Source of the DNA: Chelonoidis abingdonii
Lineage: Eukaryota; Chordata; Testudines; Testudinidae
Reading direction: 5' to 3'
Length of the DNA: 64,000 nucleotides
Assembly (NCBI RefSeq): GCF_003597395.2
Contig: NC_133771.1
Coordinates: forward strand, 122,961,741 to 123,025,740
A program made the translations under genes and the position numbers. This document shows, one piece after another, positions 34,796 to 47,366 of this stretch. Positions within the stretch are counted from its first letter, which is position 1, and each line of letters begins with the position of its first letter. The notes under the pieces are model-generated. The model made no database searches and was not told the origin of the DNA. It worked only from the letters and a program-made list of their open reading frames with translations.

Positions 34796-36758
34796 TACTG
34801 GATGCTCCAGATCCAGGCCTTCAAAACACTAGACATGTTTACTGTCTGGTAGGGGTTTCTAATTTTTAATATGCTATCAACCATAAGCAACTGGTCAAGC
34901 AGGCAATTGTAGAAGGCAGGGAAGCATCATAAATCTTTGAAAAACCTGATAAAACTTTTAAGATAGCTCCCAAATTTACAGCAAGACAGAGAGTCTTACA
35001 CACGACGTGCGGTTGCTGTGGTAACATTACACCACCATTCTAGTGACTGCAGCAGCAAGGTGTCGACATAACATGCCTCAGTGGTTTTACCATCCTTAGA
35101 TGCAAACAGGGATATGGGAATATTATCTCAAGTAATTCTCACTTGTTCTCGTGCAAAGACTCTCAGAGGATATGCAGCATGAAGGCTGGCCTTTCACTTT
35201 TTCTTAGTAGAGCAAAGGATTTCATTTCTCAGGCCTCCAAAGAAAGTTTACACCTTTATTTATGAAACACAGAGGAAGAAAGGCTTTAAATAATGCATTT
35301 CTAGAGCATTTGTGTGCAAATGCCAAGGACAGCTGAATTCTTTTAACCCATGGGGCAGTTTGAAAAGCATTCTCCAATTGCACACCTGAAATTGTCTGTG
35401 AAGCAGCTCTGCAGCAACAAAAAAGTCACTGAAAACCAGGAGTTACCCCCCTCAGGGAATAACTCTTCATGGCTTGCATTCCTCTGATCCAGCTCTGCAG
35501 AGATGGCACAGTTAAAACAGGAGCCAAGAGAGATTTTCTGCTTTTTGCTGCAGAAGACTTTTGGTGGAGGAAAAGGAGCACTTTTAAAAAAGAAAATAGT
35601 GGTTTTGGTTTAAAAGCAACTAAAGCACTTTAGCACTTTGGTTAAGTATAGTTTAGTGGCCATTTTACTTGTGATTTTTGGGTGAATTTTAAGAGGAAGA
35701 GGACAGAAGTATATGCTGAGGGTTAAGAGAGTCATAATGTTTGCAGCAGGGAGATCTTATTTATTAGCAGTGATGAGCTGACAGTGTTTTTGAAAGGTAC
35801 ACCCACAAGGAGTTTTCCCTTTAGCCTGTGCTAACCAGAGCGACATAGAGGTTGTGTGCATGCGTGTTTGCAGAGAAGAAGGGTAAGCTATTAAATTGCT
35901 TTCCTATTTAAAAGTGACCTGTCTCATAGCCATTTGGACAAGGGCAAGATCATTTGGCAAACGAATGTATACTTTCAAAAGGAATCAGCTCTCAACAGGC
36001 ACCTAAATCTCATTGTTCTCAGAGGGAGCTGCTGGATGCTGAGCATATTTAAAAATATAATGCTCATCTTCCAGCCTGGGAGTATTTACACCATGTGTGA
36101 GCTTGTGTTCTCTAGCTATGCTCACTATGTCATGCACCAGATGGAAAACTGAACAAATTTTAATTGGCAGGATAGTACCAAGAGGGACAGGAAACAGAAT
36201 CAAAAGGTTAATCATAATTACAAACCAGCAGGAAAACGTTTGTTCTGCAGCATTCTGGGAATAGATACGTGTGAAATGGACAGTAGTAAATGTATAAGTA
36301 GACTCCAAACATCATTGGGATTCTTTAGGATGAAAGATGACATACTGTATCTAATATATTACAGTACCTTCAATTTCCTTTTCTTACTAAAGATGCCAGA
36401 GGATCTACACTATCTCCATGATTAACAATAATGGAGACCAGGGGCAACTGAGTCTGGTTCCTTTTCCTAGCTGCTTTATTTACTGTAATATGAACTATTA
36501 CGAGTCAAGAATCAGTCTATGAAACTTGTCCCAAAACAAGACATCTGTATGACCTACCTCAAAAGTGCCACTCTATGAGATCAAATGCTTTTTCTGCTTC
36601 TGTTGAGATCATAACACTAACTTGTTTTGATTAAAGTAATGAATTATATTAAATAACCTCTCAGCTTATGAAAAGCAATACATCCAGCTACAAAACCCAT
36701 CTCATCTTGATGTTCTGTGGCAGATAATTTTTCTTCAAATTGGCTTGCCAACACTTTA

Positions 36759-36860
36759 GGCCTTAATCTTGCAAACACTTAAACCCCTAAGTAACTTAAT
36801 GGACTTGAACAACCTCAGTGAGTTCATTTTAACCTTGCAAATAGTTAGATTCTGCTGCTG
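36759..36860. repeat. Fossil palindromic repeat module
   Basis: Phrases such as 'aggccttaatcttgcaaaca' and 'taatggacttgaacaa' match the general pattern of the module at 52798-52925. Strongly decayed; the family name is unknown to me. Confidence 0.35.
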
Positions 36861-39646
36861 AATGTGGTTTTTCTTTATAGTTGAATATAGGCATTTTCTA
36901 CATTTCAAATTTCTTTTAGAGAGCAAGCCTGAGGAAATTTATCTGAGTAACAGAAAATTTGTAACAGAATAGTGTTAAGGAAAGCAAATTTAACAGCCAT
37001 ATTTGAAGAGATATTTGTAAAAGTTTACTAACATTTTTGGAGACAAAACCATCTAAGAAAATTACCCTATATCTTACTTTTTTTCATTTTCCACTCTTTC
37101 TACCCTAAATCCTATTAAAGACAAAATTCCATATTCCCTGCATTTTCTTAAATGCCCACTAGTTCTTAAATAATGCCTTTTTTAGTAGTATAGTATTGTA
37201 GTAGTATACACCTGCCATTAAAGGTTTAGGACACCTAAATGTTTGATCCCTAGGAATGGAACAATAACCAAACTTAAAAATATATCAAAGCTTCTACAGA
37301 TTGCTTTGATTTTAATAAGGTCCCATACTGAAACGGGGCAAAGGATTATTTAGGAATCCTAAGAGAGTTAGTCAGTTGCAATACTAGATTTTTAACCATA
37401 TGAGGATTTAACATAGATGAACCTATTTGGGGAGACAGTTATTTTCTACTTTTCTTGGCAGTTATTTTCCACCAACTCTATCTCTGCTAATAATAACTAG
37501 AAAGAGAGTTTATCTTCTTAATCATCTAAAATGTTGATGTTTTTTCCTTCTATAATTATGAACTTGCAAATCAATCCCTTCCTGCCTTCAATCTGAGTTC
37601 TTGGGCATCATTCTTCTTTCTGGAGCAGAATTATTAAAAACTTGGGAGTTTCCCCACTCTTGCCACAGAGCGGACAGTGAAACTTACAACATTAAAGAAT
37701 GTGCTTTTAAATTCAGTTATAGCCTTTCATAAACATTTAACTAGCCCCCCAGTGGTGAAAATAGGGGGATTCACTCCCCTCTGAATGAAATCCTCACCTC
37801 AGTGGTGGTGACATATTTTTATAAGATTAATTATGAAAACTAATAATGTCCAGCTCTGACTCAACCTGAGTAAGAGTGGCAATACCAAGAAGAGTCTGGG
37901 TATCAGCATGAGAGATAGTAACTTTACACATGGAGTACAAGAAACAGCCAAAAAGTCCTTAATTTTGCTTGGTTTCTAACAAACAGAGAAGTCAGATTAA
38001 ATTCCAGTGGGGGCTGATCAGAGTCCATCCCAAAAGAGTCATTCTGACTTTGATTCCTGGTTCAAACTATATTTAGAAATTATGGACAGAGAAAGAAGAA
38101 AAGAAAAAAAACAAGAACGGTCTATGAAAAGCAACGTGGGAAGCCCAGACTACAAACAAGAAAGGAAGCCAGGCCTCAAGAGATCTCCTACAGCAATAGT
38201 AGCAACTCAGACTCGGAGGATCAATTTATAAAGCGTAAATGCGGTTATGTGACCATAAAAGGGGCTGGGTCTCAGAAGCTCTCATGAAGTAATAGCTTAT
38301 CATTGCCATCTATTTAAAGGTATTCGGGGAAAGTGCCTTTTCGTTAATCTTTCTAATGGATACAGAAGACTTGATTTTTTTTTAAAGGGGTGAAGGGGAT
38401 GTGCACAGCCTATCCCAGGGGTCAAATGACTGGCATGTGTGGCAGAGATATCAATTTGCTCTTGCCAGTAGTGGAGGAGGGAAAAGTTGACTTCCCTTAT
38501 TCCAAGGAAGGACGTCCTTCAGCATCCTCCAGTGCTCTGTGAGGTAGAATTTATAAATCATCCCAGGACAAGAGAAGACATTAACCTAAATCAAACAAAA
38601 CACATATTCTCTTCAGAACAGGCTATGCCAGTTGCCAAAACAGCTTCAGGTTGATGAATGTTGTTCCCTTTTCAAATTCCATGTATTCATTTCAGGACAG
38701 TAAAGCCAGCAATATCTCTACGAGGTATGAATTTGCTGTTGCACTCAAGCCTGTCTTGAACTCTCAGTTCAAAGAGCAGGCTTCTACCATCATACTGCTG
38801 CAGCACTTCTAAATAGCAAGACATAATTGGGTTCAGTGGAGTTCAAAGTTGTGCTCCAGCTTCATCATATCAAAGCCCATTGATTCAGCAGCGGCAGAAG
38901 TGCATTGAAATGCAGGCAGGGTGTTAAGGAAGTCATGAGCAGAACACATTTAGATCAGTTGTGTTAGATTTCTGGATACAATAGACAAGTGGTTTTGGTT
39001 AAGCTTTCAAGAGTTCAGGTGTGATTCCCCTGGAGAAGCCTTTATTCCCCACCTTTAATTGCTGCAAAAATATCTCATTTTTACTAATGTACTTTGACTA
39101 TTTCATGGCTAATACTTGTGAGACTCATTTAAATTTTTTTTTAAATGTCAAGACTTTCTCTGGAGATTGTTCATTCATTATATTTTTTTCTTGGACATGA
39201 TTTAACAAACCTTCCCTGAAGAGATTGCAGCTATTCACTTTGTCAAACAGTAGCTCAAGTGAGAGTTAAAGGCAAATGGGCTAAAGAAAGTGATGGGCCA
39301 AAGCAACTCCAGGGTATTAATCTGCCCAAAAACTCATTTCAACAATTCTTCCTCACTCAGTGAATGCAGAAAGCAGGAAACAGAAGTTGTTGGGTGTTGC
39401 TACTCTGAGATGGTGATTCCCAAACACTTGTACACATAGAAGTACTGGTTCTTTAGTCTCTTGTGGCTGGCATGCACAGCATTCTACCCCTATTTCAGTA
39501 TTGACTCTGATATGACATCAGTGCCTGCCTGTGTGTGCACTCTACAGCCACAGTGGAGCATAGATTCCTCCGTTTGCAGTCTTGCAACAATGACACTGGG
39601 GTCTGGTGAAGATCAAACTAGAGTGCAGCTCAGAACTTGCTGAACT

Positions 39647-39907
39647 GAGGGTAGCTCTACACTGCAATCAGGACAGCATGTGTACATATATCCAAGCGAG
39701 ATTTGACTGAGCTAGCTCACTAAAAATTACCATGTAGCCACAGCAGTACAGGCTAGCCACCCAAATACATACCTCTGGTCCCAGGTTCAATTATTGTGCC
39801 ACTGGAGCTGCACTGCTATTATACTGAGTTAGTTCAATCAACACTAACTCAGGTATGCTTTTATAGGTTGCAACCACGCCTCCTTATTGCTGTGTATATG
39901 TACCCTG
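39647..39907. mobile_element. MITE related to that at 5501
   Basis: Left end GAGGGTAGCTCTACACTGCA and right end, inverted, CAGGGTACATATACACAGCA share the pattern of the 5501-5754 ends. The inside contains the 'tgagctagctcac' and 'gagttagttcaatcaacact' symmetric phrases usual in these elements. No transposase. The TSD is unclear (CTGA or TGAG near both ends). Confidence 0.6.
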
Positions 39908-40555
39908 AGTGGGAAGTGGTAGGCCCTGGCTGGTTCAGTGGAGATTTTATTCTGATAAACTGATTCAGTCATCCCCCCAAAACGAGGTATCATTGTTCTG
40001 AGATATGGCAGCATAGCTAACATCCTGGTCTATAGTTCTCAGAGAGTGGGTTCTCAGTAGAGACTTAATTATTTTGTGGGTTGTAAATGCCAGTTACCCC
40101 TGGAATTCCCCCCAAATACACCCAGTTCACACATTTACACATGGGCCCAATATAACTTTAGCCTCTGGTTTAGTCTTTACCTTTTGCATCCTTTCATTAC
40201 TTATTAGCCAAAAGACTATGCCTTTGTAAATATCTGGTGTGCCGAGGGCTACACAAACACACCAATTTTTTGTTGTTGTTTTCAAATATTTGGGCCTTAA
40301 AGAAACTCCTAATGTAGTCATGCAAGTACCAGTCAAGAAATCTTGGGATTTTCTGTGTGTCATGTGGCTTCCATTTCCATTGTCTACTTTCCTTGCTGCG
40401 CAGACATCTCATTTATGTCTCCATCAAATGCAGCAAATTTTGCTCTTCTTTTTTTTCAAACCCCGTGATTTCTCAGCACTTGATACGATTGGAGCTTTCT
40501 TTCCATTACTAAGTCCCTATTTTCAGATATCTAGAAGCCTAGCAGAACGATAATT

Positions 40556-40790
40556 ACTTGCACTTCTATAGCACCTTCCAACCAAAAATTCCCAAGTGGT
40601 TTACAAATGCTAACAAATAGACCATGCCTCCTAACAGTCCATGTGAGGTGGGTATTATTATCCCTGTTTTACAGTGGGGGAAATTGAGTCATTCAGCATT
40701 TAAGTGATATGCCGAAGGACACATAGTGAATCTGTGGCAAAGCCACAAATAAAACTGTGATTTCCTGACTCTCTGACCTATGCAGGAGTG
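40556..40790 (-). repeat. MIR-type CORE-SINE/L3-like fossil
   Basis: Reads 'tattattatccctgtttt' then 'acagtgggggaaattgag' and 'aagtgatatgccgaagga', the order of the reverse complement of a MIR/L3 3' part, preceded by a 'cttctatagcaccttcca' lead. These are ancient amniote repeats. Boundaries are approximate. Confidence 0.7.
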
Positions 40791-40856
40791 TTGGAACAAT
40801 TTGTATAGTGGGGGTGCCAAGAGCCATTGAACCAAACTGTAAACCCTGTATATGAT

Positions 40857-41842
40857 TGTCATAATCAGATAGCTAAGGGTTAATGTTTCTTTTACCTATA
40901 AAGGGTTAACAAAGGGAACCAAACACTTGACAAGAGGACCAATCAGGAAACCGGATTTTTCAAAGCTTAAGGGAGGGAATTTGTGGGTTTTTCTTGGTCT
41001 TGGATCTGTGTCTGTCTGTGCTCTCTCAGCTATGAGAGGATCTATTTCCAGTCCTTCTAAACTTCTGTTTCCCAGTGTCCAGTACAAAGGTAGCAAAAGT
41101 ATAGTCTTTTAAATTGTTTTGCTGTATTTGCATCTGTGTATCTGGCTGGTGGAGTCTTTATGTGTATTTGGCTATAAGTACTTTAAATTGTATTGGTTTT
41201 GGATAAGGCTGTTTATCCCTTTTCTATTGTTTATTCATTTTCTATAAGTTGAAAACCCTGTATCTTACCATCTAGATTACAGAGAACTGTTATTCTATTC
41301 TTTTTTTCTTTTTTTATTAAAAGTTTTGCTTTTTAAGACCTGTTGATTTTTTTTTTCTAGTTGACCCACCAGGAAATTGGTGGGAGAAAGGAAAGACAGG
41401 AGGGAGGGGAAAAACTGCTCTCTGTGTTTAACTCTCCTAGTGTCCCAGGGCGGGAAGAAGCTAAGGGGGAAGAGAGATAGAATCTTTTCTGTTTCCTTGT
41501 CTTTGGGTTTGTCTCTTTGTGGAAAAGAGGAGACATGCTTCTTGGTATTGTGATGTAAAGAGGTTGCATCAGTAACTCTCAGGTTAGCCCAGAGAGGAAA
41601 TTCTGGGTGGGAGAGAGGTGGGGGGAATGGTTTATTTCCCTTTGTGGTAAGACTCAGAGCCTCTGAGTCTTGGGGTCCCCCAGGGAAGGTTTTGGGGAGA
41701 CCAGAGTGAGCCAAGACACTGGAAATTCTTGGCTGGTGGCAGCAAGATCAGATCTAAGCTGGTAATTAAGCTTAGAGGGGTTCATGCTAGCTGCTCAGGT
41801 TATGAATGCTAAGGTTCAAATCTGAGTAGGAAAGTTATGATA
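40857..41842 (-). mobile_element. Solo LTR, TGTCATAA/TTATGACA family, opposite orientation
   Basis: The reverse complement of this segment aligns with 10849-11757. It begins TGTCATAATC and ends TTATGATA, with a perfect 5-bp TSD ATGAT (40852-40856 and 41843-41847). At 986 bp it is the longest copy. It carries the CCAATCAGG box (about 40938-40946) and the purine-rich segments of the family. Minus here means relative to the other copies. The 139-codon frame at 41295-41714 is incidental. Confidence 0.87.
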
Positions 41843-41847
41843 ATGAT

Positions 41848-42754
41848 GGATACACTTCAAGCCAGGGGATGTGACAGCACTCCTAATTCCTGCACCTATG
41901 GATCTATACTATTCAAACCACAACCCATCCTTTCTCCCTCTGAGAAAACAAAATTTCGCCATGATATTCGATATTTCCTCTCTTTCCCTGGAGGCCAGGG
42001 ATTTGCCAGAACAGATGGCCCAATCCTCTGGAGCTCAGGTCATTCAACACAGAGCAGTTTACTCAGAATTAGCAATCTAGCTGACTCATGTGATGTGGTA
42101 CCATTGGCTTCCCCATCATGGCAGCACTACTTCTCCATCAGAAGCAGCAGAAGGGTTATTAATCCTCCACACTCAGCATTAATTTACATAGGAATTTGCC
42201 TCACAAGGCAGGTTTCCTTGGCTGCACAAAGTGACTGCTCCCTAGCTGTGGTCCTTTTCCAGCCTACCATGTCCTTCTCCACCATAGTATCCCTACGTTA
42301 AAATGTACGTTGGTCATGTGAGGGAATTCAGGGCTGCTACGTGTGGATAAGAATTACCCTGTGAACTTGCCTCTCTCTTCAGCGTACGCTGGGAGGGCTC
42401 CCCAAAGTAAATTCTTCCTGACCAACACATCTCAGGGAACACAAGTTGACTCCAAAGTCTATTGAAATCAGTGGATGTCTTTCCATTGTCTTCAATGTGC
42501 TTTGGATCAGGCAGGCCGTAAGTATGGAAAGCTTGCAAAGCACCTGTCCGTACTATGCCTGACTCACACTAATGCTCTTACGCGTTCACTGTAATTCAGA
42601 TTAAATCATGCCATTTTCTTTCCAAAGAGTCATATCATTCGTTTCTGCTGAACAGCTAAGATTAGGAAGGGTCAAACTTCAGTGTTTTTGAATACACCTA
42701 CAATACAAATAGATTTACATAATAGGCCTTAATGTCTCCTTCAGAATCATTATG
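41848..42754. other. Unassigned, with a fossil module near 42430-42525
   Basis: No gene. 'attgtcttcaatgtgctttg' (about 42485-42504) resembles a widespread amniote repeat phrase. Confidence 0.35.
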
Positions 42755-43412
42755 GTCTATTGAGTAAATAATGTCTGTACTGAAAATGGTTGAAATACCC
42801 ATTTACTTGGTAGACTCTATTGACTCCTAATAAGAAGCTATTAGAGTTGAATAAATATTATGCATTTTAAAACTTGCCTAAATACATTCCATTTCCATGT
42901 ATTTTCATATTTACACAATGGACTGTAAAACACATGTTGTTTCTACTCTCAGACAGTTCCAGGCAAGCTTTCCTTTTTGCTGTTTCTTATTTTGTGTGTG
43001 GGTATAATACTAACATGAAAAAAAGCCAAAACAACAAAGAAAATTAAACTACACAAATTGATATTTAAATAACATTAAGCCCCACATTTTCAAGAAGTTT
43101 GAACAGGATTTAGCCAGACTGTCTTGTATGTAGCGAGCAACAGTAAATGAGCTATTTATAGTCTATTGCGTAAATATGAAAATACATAGAACATAAAATG
43201 AATGTGGTTAGGCAATTTTTAAAAATACATATTACTTATCCAAGTTTAAAAGCTTCTCTATGAAAGGAGCCAATAGAATCTATCACATAAATGAGTATTT
43301 TGAAAATTGTCAATGCATACATTCTCACTAAGCCACAACAATTCTAAGGGTCTATTGTGTAAAATCTGAATGCAGGCAGAGTTTTCAAAAGTATGTTTTG
43401 ACCCAGATATCA
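42755..43412. repeat. Cluster of inverted and direct copies of a degenerate motif
   Basis: The 15-mer GTCTATTGNGTAAAT occurs at 42755-42769 (plus), 42909-42923 (minus, one change), 43161-43175 (plus) and 43350-43364 (plus, last base changed), with a weaker inverse at 42801-42815. Two arms extend further: 42861-42925 is the imperfect reverse complement of 43160-43229, sharing 'atgtattttcatatttac' and a following TTGCCTAA/TTTTAAAA stretch. Direct copies share the order motif, then an AGGCA phrase, then TTTTNAAAA. There is no coding frame. It may be a decayed foldback transposon, nested copies of one, or a conserved non-coding element with repeated binding sites. Confidence 0.5.
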
Positions 43413-45046
43413 CAGTCAACGTGTTATGTGAATCTCTCATTTAATAATTTGTACAGTTTGGTGGTGGCAGTAATCCAAGGTTAACAGCCTGGGCACAGAG
43501 GTGTTTTATTGCTAAGTTCCAGTCAACTCTCTGAAAATCTGGAGATGAAATCATTTTCCTCAGACCAAAAAATGCAAAGAAATAAGGCTTTAACATAGTC
43601 CTTTGCCCACTCTACCATGGACCAGCATTGGTGAGATCTCCAAACAACAAGTGGGCTCCAATATCTAGACACAATGGGGTCAGTTTAGCTATAATTTTGT
43701 TTGTTCCATTTTTCTATTTCAGTAATGTCACTAACTCTCTCAGAGGCTGGGAGGATTCACTGAGTGGCAGGACGGCCACTGTAATGTCAACATCGTCTTA
43801 TGCTTCACAGTCCACTTGGTCTCGAGACAGATGATGCCCTCTCGCCAGGTCCCACTCAACTTCCACCTGATCTTGAGAACTCCTCTCCTGAACCCCAGAA
43901 ACCTGACCCTGCAATGCATCAGTGGAGGGCTTCCATAGCACCAAGTAAAGGGGAAAGCACACCACAGAGATGTTTTCTGCATGCTCCCAAGCAAGAGGAA
44001 GCAAATGAGGCTTCTCTCTGTGAACTAGGAATGAGTGGTCTTAGTGAGTCACTGAGTTGCCAATAAGTGCGAGAAACTATGATCCCAAGAGCTCAGCACC
44101 TCAACTTCTGAAATATCTAACTGATCCATTCTCTCTTTCTCCCCATATCTCCAAATTATTTCTCCGGTATCCATAGCCACTCTTTTCCTGACCTGGGAGA
44201 AACACAGACTGGTGACAAGAGACCCCTACATCTAGCAGGGGGACTGGATTTTTTTTTAATGGTCTCTTCTGAAGGGATTTTTTAAAAATGCACATTTCCT
44301 CTAAAGCAGCGCTGCAGTGCACAGTGCTCATGGCTAGAAATCCAAAGGCGTTCCTTTCTGCTGGCCACAGCGGAGTGGAAAGAAGTTGAAGGTAGAGAAC
44401 TGGGAAAAATAAGAAGGCAGAAATAACATCAGGTTTTATTAGTCTCGCTGTTGGTGGTGGCGTTTTGTTTTGTTTTTAATGGTAGCAAATGAATATAGAG
44501 ATTCTTTCTGATCCACGTAAGTCTTATTTTTCTCTCCCCACCTTGCACAGAATAAACATGAAGGTTTCATCTGGTCACTCTGTTCCCAGAGCCTACAGCT
44601 TTGCTAAAATATGCTGATACTCTCAGTCTAAAAAACCCCCAAAAAACCAACCAACCTAAACAGTTCAAGCTTTTTTTAGCTCTGGCTCCCAGGCAGCATT
44701 CACTACAGTAGCAGCACTGGAAGGCGTAGAAGCCAAATAATGCTAATAGGGCAAACAGAATGTAACAGCTTATGTGTGCTGGTTATATCCTGAAACAAAT
44801 TGTTTCTTAATGCTGAGGTCAGACAGGGTTTAATTAGGAAAAATACAATTGGTGTAAAATGTTGCAGCAGGCTCCTTGTTTGGTGTCATGCCAAGTCAAC
44901 ATCAAGCCTTTCCAAATGGAAATTTTCATTAAAGGCCACTGGCAGCCTAGTTAGGCTGAGTTTCAACTTTTTCTAGTCTTTTTATAAGAGGAACCTGAAA
45001 CTCAGCGTATCTGTTGCCTCATGAAAGGGATGTCCCTCTTGCAACT

Positions 45047-45048
<2 letters not shown>
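43413..45048. other. Unassigned non-coding DNA
   Basis: No supported gene. Overlapping frames around 43628-44066 on both strands have no recognisable domain. Confidence 0.35.
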
Positions 45049-45130
<82 letters not shown>

Positions 45131-45136
45131 AGAGAG
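45049..45136. repeat. (AC)n microsatellite followed by (AG)n
   Basis: About 39 uninterrupted AC units (45049-45126), then five AG units to 45136. The His-Thr repeat frame across it is not a gene. A tract of this length is likely to be polymorphic. Confidence 0.97.
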
Positions 45137-46200
45137 TTCCTGCACATATTACATCCACTGTAATTCAGATCCACCAAGGAGCTGCTCTTCTGATATCTTG
45201 CCAGGCTTGGTTAAAAAGGAAGCTAGACTCAGATGTAACGTCATTTAATCATTAAAGGCATGAGCAATTTGTATTTTATTGCCTTATTGTTTCCATATCA
45301 AGGTGGGGTGGGACCTTCAGCATCTCAGCAGAATTTAAAGCAAATTTCTAAGCCTTTTTTGTTCAGCTCTGACCCTTTTTTGTTCTATCTATGCCATGTT
45401 CTCAAGGATTCCTCTTGATGCTTGTAGCACTGATTCTGCTCTTTAAATTGATTATTACAGCCTCAGTGCTCATGCCGCCAAGGTTAAGGTTGTATCAGCA
45501 TTTCCATTATAAACCCTGCTGTTCGAGAGAAGAGTGTTTAACATGACTGCAAAAATTTGCTCCAGGGTGGAATTTTTTTCCCTTCCAACTTTGTGGGTGA
45601 AGTTAGTGCTCATAAAAGTGAGGGACTGAGAGTGCTGACTAGGTAAGGTTTCCTTACATAGCACTTTCTCAGCACACCTAAATCCTGACCTGCATTACAC
45701 TTTGCTAACCCAGTCCTGGCAGGGGCAAATTTAAGGCTCTTGTCTGTAGCCAAATGGGCTCCAAATGGCAGGTCCTAGGGGTTAGGTTGTGGAAAACTGT
45801 GGCTCAGAAAATAGTGTCAACCTGGGGAAGGGAGAAGCTGTGGGGAAGTTGTGGCAATTGTAGAGGCAGCCCAAGGTACTGGAGAAAGCAAGGGAGATGG
45901 GAGAATGAGGCCTAGGGGAAATGTGAACCAGGCTGCAGTGGGTAGAGAGGCAAGCCAGCTGATACAGGTGAGAAGTTGCTGGAATGGAGGCAGCAGAGGC
46001 CCAAAAAGACAGTGGAGTTACAGTAATTTGTTCAAATAAACAGAGTCCTTTTTGTTTCAATATTTCCCTTTGTTAGATCAGAAGATTCCTGAATCATTTC
46101 TTCCAGCAGCATCTCCTGGCCAAAGCTGACAAGTATGGTTTCTGGTAGGATATTTCCTCCGCCTTCTCCTTTCCTCTTTTATATATTTCTAGCTTTCCTC
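45137..46200. other. Unassigned non-coding DNA
   Basis: No gene or bounded repeat recognised. Confidence 0.35.
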
Positions 46201-46390
46201 TTTTCTATTGAACCAACTTTCTTTTGAGATTACACAGAGCTTCTTCTTCAGGTCTGCAAAACTAACTCAGAGTGTCACAGCTAAATACAAGGTAGAACAG
46301 ATTGTTTAGCATAAGTTAACACATATTTCAAGGGACAAGGTGGGTGAGGTATGGGACCAACTTGTGTTGTGGAGAGAGAGACGAGCTTTT

Positions 46391-46410
46391 GAGCTTACAC
46401 AGAGCTCTTC
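46391..46410 (-). other. Hammerhead-like hairpin, left arm of the PLE (decayed)
   Basis: On the minus strand: GAAGAGCT, loop CTGTGTA, AGCTC, then AAAA. The stem pairs fully, but the first box is ATAA instead of CTGA and the second is AAAA instead of GAAA, so a catalytic core is not intact. A further unit of the same arm lies near 46215-46240. Confidence 0.4.
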
Positions 46411-47337
46411 TTTATGTCTGGTAAACTTTATCCTCAGAGCATACACACCTTAACATGCTCAAAACTACCTTCACAAAACAAGGACAATACACTAAAGAAG
46501 TAGATTGCTTTGCGGAACGGCCACCCAAATACCCTGACAGATGCTGCTTCAATACAGAAATAAAATCCCTGCCAACTGCACACTCCTAGTTGTCACCTGC
46601 CACCCCACACTGGGGCCCATATGGGGTATCATCAAACAGCTACAACCTGCAGTTGATGGGGACCCCATCCTGCAAGCAATCTTTCCTGAACTCCCACTTT
46701 TGGCCTTCAAACAACCACAGCACCTCGCCAAGCTCATCAGAAGCAAGCTCCTCACAGACCAGGATACACCAGCTTAAAGCAGCATCAGCCTTTGCCAGAA
46801 CAACATATGCAAAACCTGCAGTCATAACTCCACTGCTACAATGATCACCACTGCTCGTAAGACACCTTTCAAGATCTATGGGTCCTATACTTACCTATCA
46901 CAACATGTTGTGTACCTCATCCAGTGCACTAAATGCCAGTAACAGCAAGCATGTGGGTGAAACCAGATGATCACTGCACACTCACATGAAATTACACAGG
47001 AAAATAAAAGACAAAAAGCATCACAAAGTGATCATTCTATATCTGAGCTATCAGTCCCCATCCTCAAAGGAAACTTGCACAGCATTTTCAAAAGATGAGC
47101 CTGGGAGCTTAAATTCATAACTTCCCTAGACACTAAAAATCATGGACTGAACAGAGACACTGGATTTATGGCCTATTACAACAAGCTGTAACCTGCCCCC
47201 TTCTTCCTTCCTCCCTGTGACTGGAGGGATGTCAATGTGCCATTTCACCTTGAATGGTCCCTTGAAATACATGTTAACTACTTATGCTAAACAATCTGTT
47301 TCATATTGTATTTAGCTGTGACACTGAGTACATTTCC

Positions 47338-47366
47338 CTGAAGAAAAACTCTGTGTAAGTTCAAAA
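47338..47366 (+). other. Hammerhead-like hairpin, right arm of the PLE (decayed)
   Basis: CTGAAGAA (47338-47345), then AAACT, loop CTGTGTA, AGTTC and AAAA. Compared with the left arm, the middle stem pair has changed from G-C to A-U, which keeps the pairing, while the outer pair is lost and GAAA has become AAAA. A single compensated pair made of two transitions is weak evidence of selection. Confidence 0.4.

Larger units (their letters stand above)
34300..39646. other. Repeat-poor AT-rich stretch
   Basis: About 5 kb with almost no recognisable interspersed repeats apart from a MITE end near 34680-34795 and a fossil module near 36759-36860. No coding frame has recognisable motifs. Such a stretch could hold conserved regulatory DNA, but nothing in the sequence alone proves it. 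Confidence 0.35.

Noticed and set aside
43628..44066. Proline-rich frames suggesting an exon
   Set aside because: Frames on both strands overlap, and I see no convincing splice-site pairing or recognisable domain.
45021..45248. Frame with a His-Thr repeat
   Set aside because: It is a translation of the (AC)n microsatellite.
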